Assembly (NCBI GenBank): GCA_038729485.1
Contig: JAVYRX010000004.1
Span: 48,743-112,742, forward strand
Direction: 5' to 3'
Origin: GCA-001856825 sp038729485
GTDB lineage: Archaea > Thermoplasmatota > Thermoplasmata > Thermoplasmatales > GCA-001856825
Length of the DNA stretch: 64,000 nt
Notes under the pieces: generated by a model
The model's input: only the letters and a program-made list of their open reading frames with translations
Told to the model about the DNA's origin: nothing
Databases searched by the model: none
Translations under genes and position numbers: made by a program
Part shown: positions 44,296 to 52,473 of the stretch, in pieces
Position numbering within the stretch: position 1 is the first letter of the stretch
Layout of the letters: each line of letters starts with the position of its first letter

Positions 44296-44679
44296 TTACA
44301 TTCCAGAAAAGGATGCTATTTGGTGTGATTGAGAAATACCCTTGAGTTTAATGGCGTAGATAATGGGTGTTATTACCATAGCTATGATAAAGACAATCTG
44401 TAGTGCTAGTAGGAAGTGAAATGCACCTGCAATTTGGTTATTTAATGCTAATGCGGCTCTAGTTATTATACGTCCTATGGGCACAGGACGATAAACTCCA
44501 AAGTAGAATTGAGGGAAGAAGAAGGTCTTGAATGCATATCCCAATCACGGGAAATAACTGAATAGAACCTTTGGGTGAGAGCTAAAAAGTAACATACCTA
44601 TCCCGTAATAGGCAAAGACAGCCTCTAATAACACAAAGACTGAAGTTATTATCGCTATTCTTTGTCTTTTGCTCTTCAT
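44296..44679 (-). pseudogene. Membrane-protein gene interrupted by one TGA
   Basis: From the ATG at 44679 a frame of 44 codons (MKSKRQRIAIITSVFVLLEA..., ending SYFP) meets TGA at 44545-44547 and then continues in the same frame for 82 codons to 44296 (LGYAFKTFFFPQFYFGVYR...). Both parts contain membrane helices and fit as one protein of about 126 residues. AGGAGG (44695-44700) precedes the start. Unknown family. The TGA is a normal stop in the rest of the window. Confidence 0.55.
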
Positions 44680-44699
44680 CTAGTATCTATTTAACCTCC

Positions 44700-44822
44700 T
44701 TATATATGGATTTCAGTGAGAGGGGGAAGGTTCGCCACATCCTTCTTACCTCTAGAAACGTCTTCATACCATCTGATGATCTCCTTCCTCTTCCTAAAAT
44801 TAACGTACTTCATCCTTCCCAT
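44700..44822 (-). CDS. 40-residue frame upstream of the broken membrane gene
   Basis: MGRMKYVNFRKRKEIIRWYEDVSRGKK... reads to TAA at 44700, 20 bp before the broken gene. KEIIRWYEDVSRG recalls the start of the integrase-like frame at 63.9 kb (REVERWYKNLARG), so it may be a remnant or a small DNA-binding protein. A TATA-like GTATATGC lies about 22-29 bp upstream. Confidence 0.35.
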   Translation of the reverse strand: MGRMKYVNFRKRKEIIRWYEDVSRGKKDVANLPPLTEIHI

Positions 44823-45063
44823 GAACTAAACAATGCATATACGAATAAGCAATTATCCAATAGGAACTGTAGGGAAAGATTGGAAATTTGATCACCGTTG
44901 TTTAGAATGAAATTGTTATTAATCAGCAATCTTAATAATCGATTCCAGGGGAAGCTACAGATTATTCATTTGTAGCGAAATGTAATTCGTCTTCTTTAAG
45001 TGTCCAGCAATTCTGTAGCAAATGAGTGCCCAAAATAAACCCACGCAAATTAAGGTAAAATAA

Positions 45064-45861
45064 TCAGGAATCCCTTATCTTCTCAATCTGTTGAGGTTCC
45101 AGTTTCCAACCCATCGATCCAATAATTTCTTTCACGTGCTCTATATTCTCAGCCTTGGGAATAGGAATCACATTTTCTTGCGAAGCCAGGTATCTCAAAG
45201 CTATCTGAACGGGTGTTTTGCCTAAAGACAGGCTCAACTCATTCGAAATGGAAGGCCTGCCTTTTTCTATCGGAGTATAGGCAACGACAGCCATGCCGTT
45301 ATTTCGGCAGTATGGTATGATTTCCTTTTCTGGACTTCTATTGGAAAGGTTATATTCAACCTGATTGCACACTATTTCAGCCTTTTTCACTGATTGCCTG
45401 GCTATCTCCATTTGTTCAACTGAGAAATTGCTCACGCCAATGTATTTAGTCAGTCCCTCCAAAATGACTGTCTCAAAGTTACGGACCTGGTCTTCTATAC
45501 TCATCCTGTTATTGGGCCAGTGAATCAATATTAAATCAGCACTCGCTATTCCCATCTTCTTCAACGAGGTTCTTGCAGAATTGAGTACGCTATCCCTTGA
45601 ATGTAAATGGTTGGGCCATATTTTTGTCGTAATGAATAATTTCTCCCTTCCGACCTTTCTGATAAGCCTCCCTACGAAATCCTCCGTGTTATATATTTCA
45701 GCAGTATCTATTAGATTTATGCCCTTTTCGATTGCGTAAAGAAATGCCTTTTCAGCTTTATCATAATTGCTTATTCCGTAGGTTCCTAAACCGATCGCAG
45801 ATAGCTCTTCATCGATCAGGCGAATGTGTTTATACTCTATTTGTTCAAGTCCCCCGTCCAT
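45064..45861 (-). CDS. Aldo/keto reductase (second copy)
   Basis: 265 residues, of the short AKR5-like type. LIDTAEIYNTEDFVG holds Asp and Tyr, FITTKIWPNH the Lys, LILIHWPN the His; VIPIPKAENIEHVKE binds NADPH. More compact than the 20.4 kb reductase, so probably a different substrate. It borders the degraded island and may be part of the accessory DNA. Confidence 0.9.
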   Translation of the reverse strand: MDGGLEQIEYKHIRLIDEELSAIGLGTYGISNYDKAEKAFLYAIEKGINLIDTAEIYNTEDFVGRLIRKVGREKLFITTKIWPNHLHSRDSVLNSARTSLKKMGIASADLILIHWPNNRMSIEDQVRNFETVILEGLTKYIGVSNFSVEQMEIARQSVKKAEIVCNQVEYNLSNRSPEKEIIPYCRNNGMAVVAYTPIEKGRPSISNELSLSLGKTPVQIALRYLASQENVIPIPKAENIEHVKEIIGSMGWKLEPQQIEKIRDS

Positions 45862-46232
45862 GAAGCTCTCATGGAATCATGTTTTAAGTCTTTTATTTGA
45901 GTTCTCGTTTTAGAAACGCAAATATGTCTGCTGGACTGAAGCAAAATTTACCATTAAAACACTTATTTACAAGGATCGTAAGTAAGACTCCTGTTTAATT
46001 GAACTGAAACACAATGCTTTATAAGGATGACGCATCTAAAGGAATCGATAAAGGCAGACAGTCCCCTACCAGGGAATCCCCTTCAAATTCTATTAGATAC
46101 GTTGAATATATTATATAATTTAGATTCAGGTATTTACAAATCAGCTGATATAAGTTTCTGTCCGTGTTGGACAGCGGTGTTATTGTGTGTATCACATCGT
46201 AACACATTAATATGATATTATGATATCAAACA

Positions 46233-46430
46233 ATGAAATCACAAGACACCTACGAAAAAATTAGCATAATATTGATGAGGAAACAAGGATATGTAAATGA
46301 CATTCTAGGGAAGAAAAGTAATTTTAACGTTTATGGTTTGTCCTCTTCTGTTGAAGCTCGCATGACCGATTTAATCTTCTCTTATCTATCTTATTCCTTT
46401 CCCATTGATGTGGCAGTTCCAGAACACTGA
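46233..46430 (+). CDS. Small hypothetical protein, weak
   Basis: 65 residues (MKSQDTYEKISIILMRKQGYVNDILGK...). TTAATATGA about 24 nt before the ATG fits the leaderless pattern of the window. Ends in a hydrophobic stretch and AVPEH. No family recognised; may be a gene remnant. Confidence 0.3.
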   Translation: MKSQDTYEKISIILMRKQGYVNDILGKKSNFNVYGLSSSVEARMTDLIFSYLSYSFPIDVAVPEH

Positions 46431-46526
46431 TGAAATATGGAAAGTTCTGTTATAAAGAATTCATTTAATTGCGATCTCTGGTTTCCGTATTTTGATAAAA
46501 CGAATATGAAAAATCCAAGATTGGAA

Positions 46527-46562
46527 AACGCCCCCTCATCCATACGGAGGCCTCTTGGCGTT
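46527..46562 (+). promoter_or_regulatory. Imperfect dyad upstream of ACR3
   Basis: AACGCC (46527-46532) and GGCGTT (46557-46562) enclose CCTC / GAGG (46534-46537, 46547-46550). It lies about 65-100 bp before the TATA-like TTTTAAAT of the ACR3-ArsR operon and could be an ArsR operator. Position is the main support. Confidence 0.3.
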
Positions 46563-46666
46563 GATTTAAGAAGAAGTCGGGTGGTTTTTAATCACATAAT
46601 TGGAGAAGGTTTTCAAGTACATTTAACGCTTTTAAATCTTTGCAGTTTTTGTTTTGAGGAGGTCAG

Positions 46667-47719
46667 ATGACAGAAAGGAGCATTGCAAGGCGGATCGGAC
46701 TAAGAACGCTTCTTTTCCCCGTTTTCGTTGTGGGCGCGATATTCGCTGGATTGTTGTTGGGCCTTCACTTCAGGTCAGAGAGCTCATCGGTAGCCACCTA
46801 CGGGATTCCCATAGGACTTTTCTTTATGATATATCCAGCGATGGCAAAGGTGAGACTAAATCAGATGGGGGAGAGCATAAGGAACGTAAGAAACGTAGGT
46901 CTTATGGTATTCTTGAACTATGCGATTGCTCCTTTTCTTGTTGCAGGTATAGCGTATTTCTTCGTCTATGTTATTTACGTCCACGCAGGTATCCTAAGTT
47001 ATAACATTGCATCGCAAATGCTGGTAGGTATCATTCTTCTAGGGGTCGCTCCTTGCATAGCAATGGTAATGGTTTGGACTGACCTTGCTCACGGAAATCT
47101 TCCGCTAGGAGTTTCATTTGTTGCCTGGAATTCCTTAATTCAAATAGTGACAACCCCTTTTTTGGTTTACCTTCTTGCAAGAACTTCTGTAGTAGTAAGT
47201 CCGTTTCTAATTTTGCAAAGCGTTCTGTTCTACCTTGTCCTTCCCATGATCGCAGGGATAGTAACAAGGGTTGCGTTACAGAAAAGGTCCTACTTTTCTA
47301 AGGTACTCAACTATCTTGGCTACGTTCAAACCATAGCTCTACTTGTTACGATAGTTGTGATATTCTGGGGTGAAGGATATGGGATACTTGACACTCCTTC
47401 ACTGGTCTGGATGATTGGAATAGTCATGCTGACGTTTTACTTTATTCTCTTTCACTTGGGCTACTTAATTTCCCGCAAATTGGGGCGGAATTACAGGGAT
47501 GCAACTTCTATTGGATTCACGGTTTCAGCGAGGGATTTCGAGATCAGCATAGCAATAGCTCTTAGCGCATTCTCAATATATCCTTACGTCGGTATCACCA
47601 CGGCTATAGGACCACTCTTGGAGATACCTCTGATGCTTCTGCTGGTCCTCCTGCAATTGAGAAGGGAAAGGAGCATTAATATTTCCAGAAACATTAACAA
47701 TATGGTGGTGACGAAATAA
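46667..47719 (+). CDS. acr3: Arsenite efflux transporter, ACR3 family
   Basis: 350 residues with ten membrane segments. GVAPCIAMVMVWTDLAHGN (about 126) carries the conserved cysteine and is the ACR3 hallmark; FTVSARDFEISIAIAL (about 285) is the second conserved helix. It exports As(III). GAGGAGG ends a few bases before the ATG, a strong Shine-Dalgarno. It overlaps arsR by 1 nt. Confidence 0.93.
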   Translation: MTERSIARRIGLRTLLFPVFVVGAIFAGLLLGLHFRSESSSVATYGIPIGLFFMIYPAMAKVRLNQMGESIRNVRNVGLMVFLNYAIAPFLVAGIAYFFVYVIYVHAGILSYNIASQMLVGIILLGVAPCIAMVMVWTDLAHGNLPLGVSFVAWNSLIQIVTTPFLVYLLARTSVVVSPFLILQSVLFYLVLPMIAGIVTRVALQKRSYFSKVLNYLGYVQTIALLVTIVVIFWGEGYGILDTPSLVWMIGIVMLTFYFILFHLGYLISRKLGRNYRDATSIGFTVSARDFEISIAIALSAFSIYPYVGITTAIGPLLEIPLMLLLVLLQLRRERSINISRNINNMVVTK

Positions 47720-48066
47720 TGGTTAAACCGGGGTATTGCAAGGTCAGGAAAATCGAGAAGATTGAGGTAGACGACTACGACAACATCTCCAGAGTATTAA
47801 GTGCCCTCGGAAACAAAACAAGGGTAGCCATATTGGAAATTATAGCAAAATACGATGAAGTTTGCACATGCGAACTCCAACCTGCACTCGGTATACCACA
47901 GCCTACAATAAGCACGCATCTTCGTAAGATGTATGATGTTGGTATACTTCAAAAGAGGGAGGCTTGGAAGTATAGTTATTACCGCATAGATCCAAAGTAT
48001 AGGGAACTTATAGGCAGCGTTTTGAAAGAAAACAGTAGAAAGATAGCAAAACAATTAGTTGGCTAG
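47719..48066 (+). CDS. arsR: ArsR-family metalloregulator
   Basis: 115 residues with a winged helix (LSALGNKTRVAILEII, QPTISTHLRKMYDVGILQKRE). VCTCEL with C49 and C51 in helix 3 is the As(III)/Sb(III) site of ArsR. It should repress its own acr3-arsR operon until arsenite binds. The start overlaps the acr3 stop (TAATG). Confidence 0.93.
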   Translation: MVKPGYCKVRKIEKIEVDDYDNISRVLSALGNKTRVAILEIIAKYDEVCTCELQPALGIPQPTISTHLRKMYDVGILQKREAWKYSYYRIDPKYRELIGSVLKENSRKIAKQLVG

Positions 48067-48189
48067 ATATATTTGTAAAACGGTCGTCGTATGTTAACTT
48101 TCGTTATCGTTTATTGATTTTCTGCATGGCTAAATATATTCTCTCTTATTCTTCTGCATCTACGAAACCTGTAATGAGGTAGGCCCTAT

Positions 48190-48954
48190 TCATATAGCGT
48201 TCACCATGAAACCAATGATGAAGCCTATTAAGATGCCGGAATAAACGTATCCTGTGAGGGAACCTGCCTCAGCTTGTTTAAAGACAGTCCTGATCATTGG
48301 GATGAGGACGAACACTATTGCTCCAATTGCCAAGCCATCGAACGCGACAACGAAAAGACTTGAAAAATAAAATAGGCCTATTAACGTGCCTATTACTGTA
48401 GGGAATCCCCCTATGAAATAGAGAAGAGCGATAAGACCTGATCTCTCCTTTGGATTCCCTAGGAATGGAGAAGCTATGGGGAACCCTTCTGTAAAATTCT
48501 GCAGTACGAATCCAATTAAAATTACCAAGATTAGACCTGTTAGCCCTATCGAGTAAGTTGAACCAAAAACAAGACCTTCAGTCAGGTTTTGAAGCCCCAT
48601 ACCAACGGCAACGATCGTAGCTATTCTAGTCTGCTTCCCTGCATCATTTCCTACCCTTGAGATTCTCGAATTTTCAAGGTAATACAACAGTATGAAAATA
48701 AGCAGGACGGAAATGGCAAAGAGAAAAGACAGCCGGATGTTCGATACGTATTGGTTCTGCGGATAGATAAGTGACGAAACATCAGAAAATACATCAGCTA
48801 TAAGAAATATCAGGATACCTATGGCACCAGATACAAGAAAAATAGAAAGCGATCGCTTCAGGTTTCCCTTTCTAGTAAGAGGGAACGAAAGAAATATCGA
48901 AAATCCCATTACAAGGGAAAGGAGCATAGCTGTAGTCATCGTGCCATTAGACAT
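48190..48954 (-). CDS. ZIP-family metal transporter
   Basis: 254 residues, eight membrane helices. The metal-binding motifs of helices 4 and 5 read QNLTEG and QNFTEG where ZIP proteins often have HNxPEG-type sequences, so the first His is Gln in both. It probably imports divalent iron, manganese or zinc. A DtxR-like operator lies in its promoter. It converges with arsR. Confidence 0.85.
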   Translation of the reverse strand: MSNGTMTTAMLLSLVMGFSIFLSFPLTRKGNLKRSLSIFLVSGAIGILIFLIADVFSDVSSLIYPQNQYVSNIRLSFLFAISVLLIFILLYYLENSRISRVGNDAGKQTRIATIVAVGMGLQNLTEGLVFGSTYSIGLTGLILVILIGFVLQNFTEGFPIASPFLGNPKERSGLIALLYFIGGFPTVIGTLIGLFYFSSLFVVAFDGLAIGAIVFVLIPMIRTVFKQAEAGSLTGYVYSGILIGFIIGFMVNAI

Positions 48955-48980
48955 TTCGTTCCCTCTTATTGCAACTCATT

Positions 48981-49005
48981 ATTAGGTTACCCTAATCCAA
49001 TTAGG
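48981..49005 (-). promoter_or_regulatory. DtxR/IdeR-like metal operator
   Basis: ATTAGGTTACCCTAAT (48981-48996) is a dyad of TTAGG/CCTAA type, followed by a further TTAGG half-site (49001-49005). It lies between the TATA-like element (about 49009-49020) and the ZIP start, where a bound repressor would block transcription. Matches the half-sites of iron/manganese-dependent DtxR-family regulators. Confidence 0.6.
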
Positions 49006-49101
49006 AGAAATTAAATAAAACACTTTTTTCGCAACCGTAGCTACACCGTGTTCTCAAGTTTCATTTGGCAAACTAATTATTTATATCCTTCATGCACTGA
49101 T

Positions 49102-50760
49102 ATGGTTGAGGAAACATTAATAAGGGCGCCCAGGGGAAGCGTTCTCAATACAAAGGGATGGGGCCAGGAGGCTGCACTCCGATTGCTTATGAACAACCTT
49201 GATCCTGAGGTTGCAAAGGATCCCGTCAATCTTATCGTTTACGGCGGAAAGGGAAAGGCTGCCAGAAACTGGGATGCATTTCATAAAATTGTAGATTCAC
49301 TTAAGACTCTGGGAAACGATGAGACACTTTTGATTCAGTCCGGTAAACCTGTTGGGATATTCAAGACCACAAAGGAAGCCCCTAGGGTCTTGATTGTCAA
49401 CGCCCAGATAGTTCCGAGATGGGCTACGGACGATATATTCTGGGAACTCGAAAGAAGAGGCCTAACGATGTTCGGTCAGATGACTGCTGGGTCGTGGATA
49501 TACATAGGAACGCAGGGCGTTCTTCAAGGTACCTATGAGACTCTTTCGGCCCTCGCAAACAAGGAGTTCGGATCTGACTCCCTAAAAGGAAAATGGGTCC
49601 TGTCTTCTGGTCTGGGAGAAATGGGTGGTGCGCAACCCCTTGCCATAAAGATGAATGAAGGGGTAGCCGTTGTGGTTGAAGTAGACAAGACGAAAATTGA
49701 TAGGAGGATCAAAGACGGGTATCTTGATACGTGGACTGATTCTCTCGATAAAGCGCTTTCCTTGAAAGACACATATCTAAAAGAGGGGAAGGCAACTTCT
49801 ATAGGTTTGCTTGGAAATGCCGCAACCATTTACGATGAGCTTGTTAAGAAAGGGATAGTTCCTGATGTAGTGACAGATCAGACTGCTGCTCACGATCTTA
49901 ACGTAGGTTACATACCCGAAGGTTTTACTGTTGAGGAGGCCTTCAGCTATAGGGACAGGAATCCCGATGAATATAAGAAGCTAGTCTATGGCTCCATTGT
50001 AAAAGAGACGAAGGCGATAGTCTGGTTCAAGGATCATGGATCGAAGGTTTTCGACTACGGAAACAACTTGAGAACGAGGGCAAAGGAAGGTGGGTATGAT
50101 AGGGCTTTTGAGATACCTGGATACGTTCCTGCTTACCTCAGGGATCTTTTTGCCATAGGATCAGGGCCATTCAGATGGGTTGCCCTCTCAGGTGACCCTG
50201 AAGACATCTATACAATCGACGAGAAAATCATGGAAGAGATGGCAGAGGACGAACACCTTATAAGGTGGATAAAGCTGGCAAACGAGATGGTTCATTTTCA
50301 GGGACTTCCCGCAAGGATATGCTACGCGAAGTATGGGCAAAGGGAGAAATTGGGTCTTATGATAAATCGCATGGTGAAAAATGGGGAGCTCAAAGCTCCT
50401 GTTGCAATAGGAAGGGATCATCACGACACCGGTTCTGTTGCCTCTCCGTTTAGGGAAACGGAAGCTATGAAGGATGGTAGCGACGCAATAGCGGACTGGC
50501 CAATACTTAACGCCCTTTTAAACGCAGTCTCCGGTGCGACTTGGGTCAGCGTTCATCACGGCGGTGGAGTAGGGATAGGGAACAGCATCCATGCGGGAAT
50601 GGTTATTGTCGCTGATGGGACAGCAGCGGCAGAAAAGAGGATAAAGAGAGTTCTCAATGCCGATCCCGGAATCGGTGTTATAAGGCATGCGGATGCGGGC
50701 TACGATTCCTCAATAGGACTTATAAAGAAGGGAGTTAAGTTCGATACTCCGTATTTCTAA
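49102..50760 (+). CDS. hutU: Urocanate hydratase
   Basis: 552 residues from the ATG at 49102; an ATG at 49048 would lie upstream of the TTTATATC box at 49080-49087. GTQGVLQGTYETL, SSGLGEMGGAQPLA, IGRDHHDTGSVASPFRETE, WVSVHHGGGVGIG and RHADAGYDSS are the urocanase signatures, and ARICYAKYGQR holds the active-site Cys. NAD+-dependent conversion of urocanate to imidazolone propionate in histidine breakdown. No other hut gene is nearby. Confidence 0.95.
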   Translation: MVEETLIRAPRGSVLNTKGWGQEAALRLLMNNLDPEVAKDPVNLIVYGGKGKAARNWDAFHKIVDSLKTLGNDETLLIQSGKPVGIFKTTKEAPRVLIVNAQIVPRWATDDIFWELERRGLTMFGQMTAGSWIYIGTQGVLQGTYETLSALANKEFGSDSLKGKWVLSSGLGEMGGAQPLAIKMNEGVAVVVEVDKTKIDRRIKDGYLDTWTDSLDKALSLKDTYLKEGKATSIGLLGNAATIYDELVKKGIVPDVVTDQTAAHDLNVGYIPEGFTVEEAFSYRDRNPDEYKKLVYGSIVKETKAIVWFKDHGSKVFDYGNNLRTRAKEGGYDRAFEIPGYVPAYLRDLFAIGSGPFRWVALSGDPEDIYTIDEKIMEEMAEDEHLIRWIKLANEMVHFQGLPARICYAKYGQREKLGLMINRMVKNGELKAPVAIGRDHHDTGSVASPFRETEAMKDGSDAIADWPILNALLNAVSGATWVSVHHGGGVGIGNSIHAGMVIVADGTAAAEKRIKRVLNADPGIGVIRHADAGYDSSIGLIKKGVKFDTPYF

Positions 50761-50775
50761 TGCCACAAAGTATGC

Positions 50776-51660
50776 CTAAATATGGGACATTATAAATGAT
50801 TCCAGTGCCTTGTTATAGCCAACCCTGTCCTCCCACATCGTGAGATGAGAACGTCCCGGGAAAACGATCATCTTCGACCCCTCTATTCTATTGTGGATCT
50901 GCCTGGCAACTTCTGGGGTTACTTCATCAAACTCGCCGACGGTTATAAGGGTTGGAATCTTTATTTTGGTGATTTGATCAGTTATATCCCAGTTCTTTAT
51001 CGTCCCGGTAATCGTAAATTCGTTTGGTCCATTCATTATTCTGTAAACGTTCCTTTTTTCCGAGTAGTCAAGGGAGGCTTTTACTTCTTCTGGCATAGTC
51101 TGAATTCTCAAGAGGTGCCTTTTATAAAATTCTTCAACAGCCTTCATATATTCTGGATTGGAATATTCCCCTCTACTTCCAAATTTCCTTATTGCCTCTG
51201 ATGCCCATGCAGGCAGATTGTCTATAAGCCTGTTCATTTCCTTCACTGTCAACGGTACGCTGGCTAATCCCCCACTTACGATCAATCCCTTTAGATGATC
51301 CTGGAACTTTACCGAATATGCTAGGGCAAGGGCACCCCCGTAGGAAGAACCCATTAGAAATACGTTTTGATTTCCCGCAAGTTTTTTCCTCACTTCCTCT
51401 GCCTCTTCAACCCCATAGTCTATGGAAAACTTCCAGGCTTCTTTTGGTTCCTCAGACCTACCACAACCGAACTGATCGTAAAATATTACCTCTATCCCGG
51501 AGTTGGCCAGATCTGCCAATGGTAAAAGATAGTCGTGCGACATCCCTGGGCCACCGTGAAGACACAGCATCTTGGCAACTGACCTTTCGGGGATGAACTT
51601 CCTGTAGAATATGTGCAGTCCATTTACGTCTATGAACCCTTCCTCCCTTTTGACTCTCAC
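50776..51660 (-). CDS. Proline iminopeptidase, tricorn-interacting factor F1
   Basis: 294-residue alpha/beta hydrolase. HGGPGMSHDYLLPL is the oxyanion/peptide region, GSSYGG has the nucleophile (about S106), FDEVTPEVA the Asp and SHLTMWE the His. ERRNVYRIMNGPNEFTITGTIK-like sequence is nearly the same as in Thermoplasma F1, which trims N-terminal residues from peptides delivered by tricorn protease. GTG start. Confidence 0.95.
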   Translation of the reverse strand: MRVKREEGFIDVNGLHIFYRKFIPERSVAKMLCLHGGPGMSHDYLLPLADLANSGIEVIFYDQFGCGRSEEPKEAWKFSIDYGVEEAEEVRKKLAGNQNVFLMGSSYGGALALAYSVKFQDHLKGLIVSGGLASVPLTVKEMNRLIDNLPAWASEAIRKFGSRGEYSNPEYMKAVEEFYKRHLLRIQTMPEEVKASLDYSEKRNVYRIMNGPNEFTITGTIKNWDITDQITKIKIPTLITVGEFDEVTPEVARQIHNRIEGSKMIVFPGRSHLTMWEDRVGYNKALESFIMSHI

Positions 51661-51862
51661 GAAGCTAAAACGTTCTCCGATAAAAATATCTTCCGAATGC
51701 CAGGAGTATTGCTGATTAAAATTTCTGAGGAATCTTTATTCATTGTTCCTTAAGAGCTTGCATTATTTTAATCGTCCCTTACTAAATTGTTTGGTATTCT
51801 TCTCATTGGATTTCGCTGAAGTCATCAAGAAATATCTATATATAAGGGAAAAGTCAGATTTA

Positions 51863-52438
51863 ATGAATTTTGTATTCTTAAGTTCTGGTGATGATGCCAT
51901 TTTGAACACCGTTGGGCTTACAAATGCAAAACCTTTTGAAATCGAGAGAGATTTGTCTAAGCTGTCAGAAGGACTGAAGGATGATATAAATTATGACGGG
52001 GTTTTTACTCTCGTTAAGAAGGCCGTGAAGGCGTTCCTTGGAAAAGAGCGCACTGGGTTGGGACTTGCACTTTCCAGACTTCCTGCGGAACTGGGTGCGT
52101 TCTGGCAAGTAGGAGGAAATTACGTTATAGTAAACAAGAGCCTCATCGATGCGTTAAGGGCTGCTGGAAGATCTCAACTCGAGATAAACTCATTCGTCTT
52201 TGTAATTCTTATGCATGAATATGTACACTCTATCGGAGTACTTGATGAGGTAGGAGCACGAGAACTCACAAAAAGAATTTGCCAGAATTTATTCCCCGTG
52301 GATCATCCTGCCTATATCATCAGCTCAAAGGACCCGTGGCAGGTATATCCATTTCTTAAGATGGTGCGGGGCGGCAGGGGAGAAAGCATCGAATTTGTCA
52401 GGCATTTCGACACTGATTCCGCTTCGTATATAATGTGA
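51863..52438 (+). CDS. Small HExxH protein, putative zinc metalloprotease
   Basis: 191 residues from the ATG at 51863, 21 nt after TATATATAA (51838-51846); a longer frame from 51743 is not transcribed from this promoter. HEYVHSIGVLDEVGARELTKRI near residue 122 is an HExxH zinc motif with a downstream Glu/Asp. No signal peptide is seen. The rest (FLSSGDDAILNTVGLTNAKP) is unfamiliar. It converges with the pilus operon. Protease activity is inferred from the motif only. Confidence 0.6.
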   Translation: MNFVFLSSGDDAILNTVGLTNAKPFEIERDLSKLSEGLKDDINYDGVFTLVKKAVKAFLGKERTGLGLALSRLPAELGAFWQVGGNYVIVNKSLIDALRAAGRSQLEINSFVFVILMHEYVHSIGVLDEVGARELTKRICQNLFPVDHPAYIISSKDPWQVYPFLKMVRGGRGESIEFVRHFDTDSASYIM

Positions 52439-52473
52439 TTTTCAGAGAATTCTCGCTCTCGCTCGGCTTAGGA

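Larger units (their letters stand above)
43558..45063. other. Degraded accessory island next to tRNA-Val
   Basis: About 1.5 kb without an intact large gene between tRNA-Val and the aldo-keto reductase. It has a higher A+T look than flanking genes and holds the remnants listed separately: an integrase-like C-terminal piece, a short frame at 44166, a broken membrane-protein gene and a 40-residue frame. This is what an old, decayed integration at a tRNA leaves. Confidence 0.55.
45862..46666. other. Gene-poor stretch between AKR and ACR3
   Basis: About 800 bp, A+T-rich, with only small frames. A frame at 46027-46215 and one at 46233-46430 each follow a TATA-like element but match nothing recognised. 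An imperfect hairpin AACGCC...GGCGTT with inner CCTC/GAGG lies at 46527-46562, before the ACR3 promoter. Confidence 0.45.

Noticed and set aside
44545..44547. Recoding of TGA as an amino acid
   Set aside because: TGA ends many well-identified genes here (for example rpo7, msrB, tfb neighbours and the first glycosyltransferase), and no selenocysteine insertion element is seen. A nonsense mutation is simpler.
46027..46215. 62-codon frame left of the ACR3 operon
   Set aside because: It follows a TATA-like element but its sequence shows no domain and it ends in an AT-rich decayed zone. Too weak to call.
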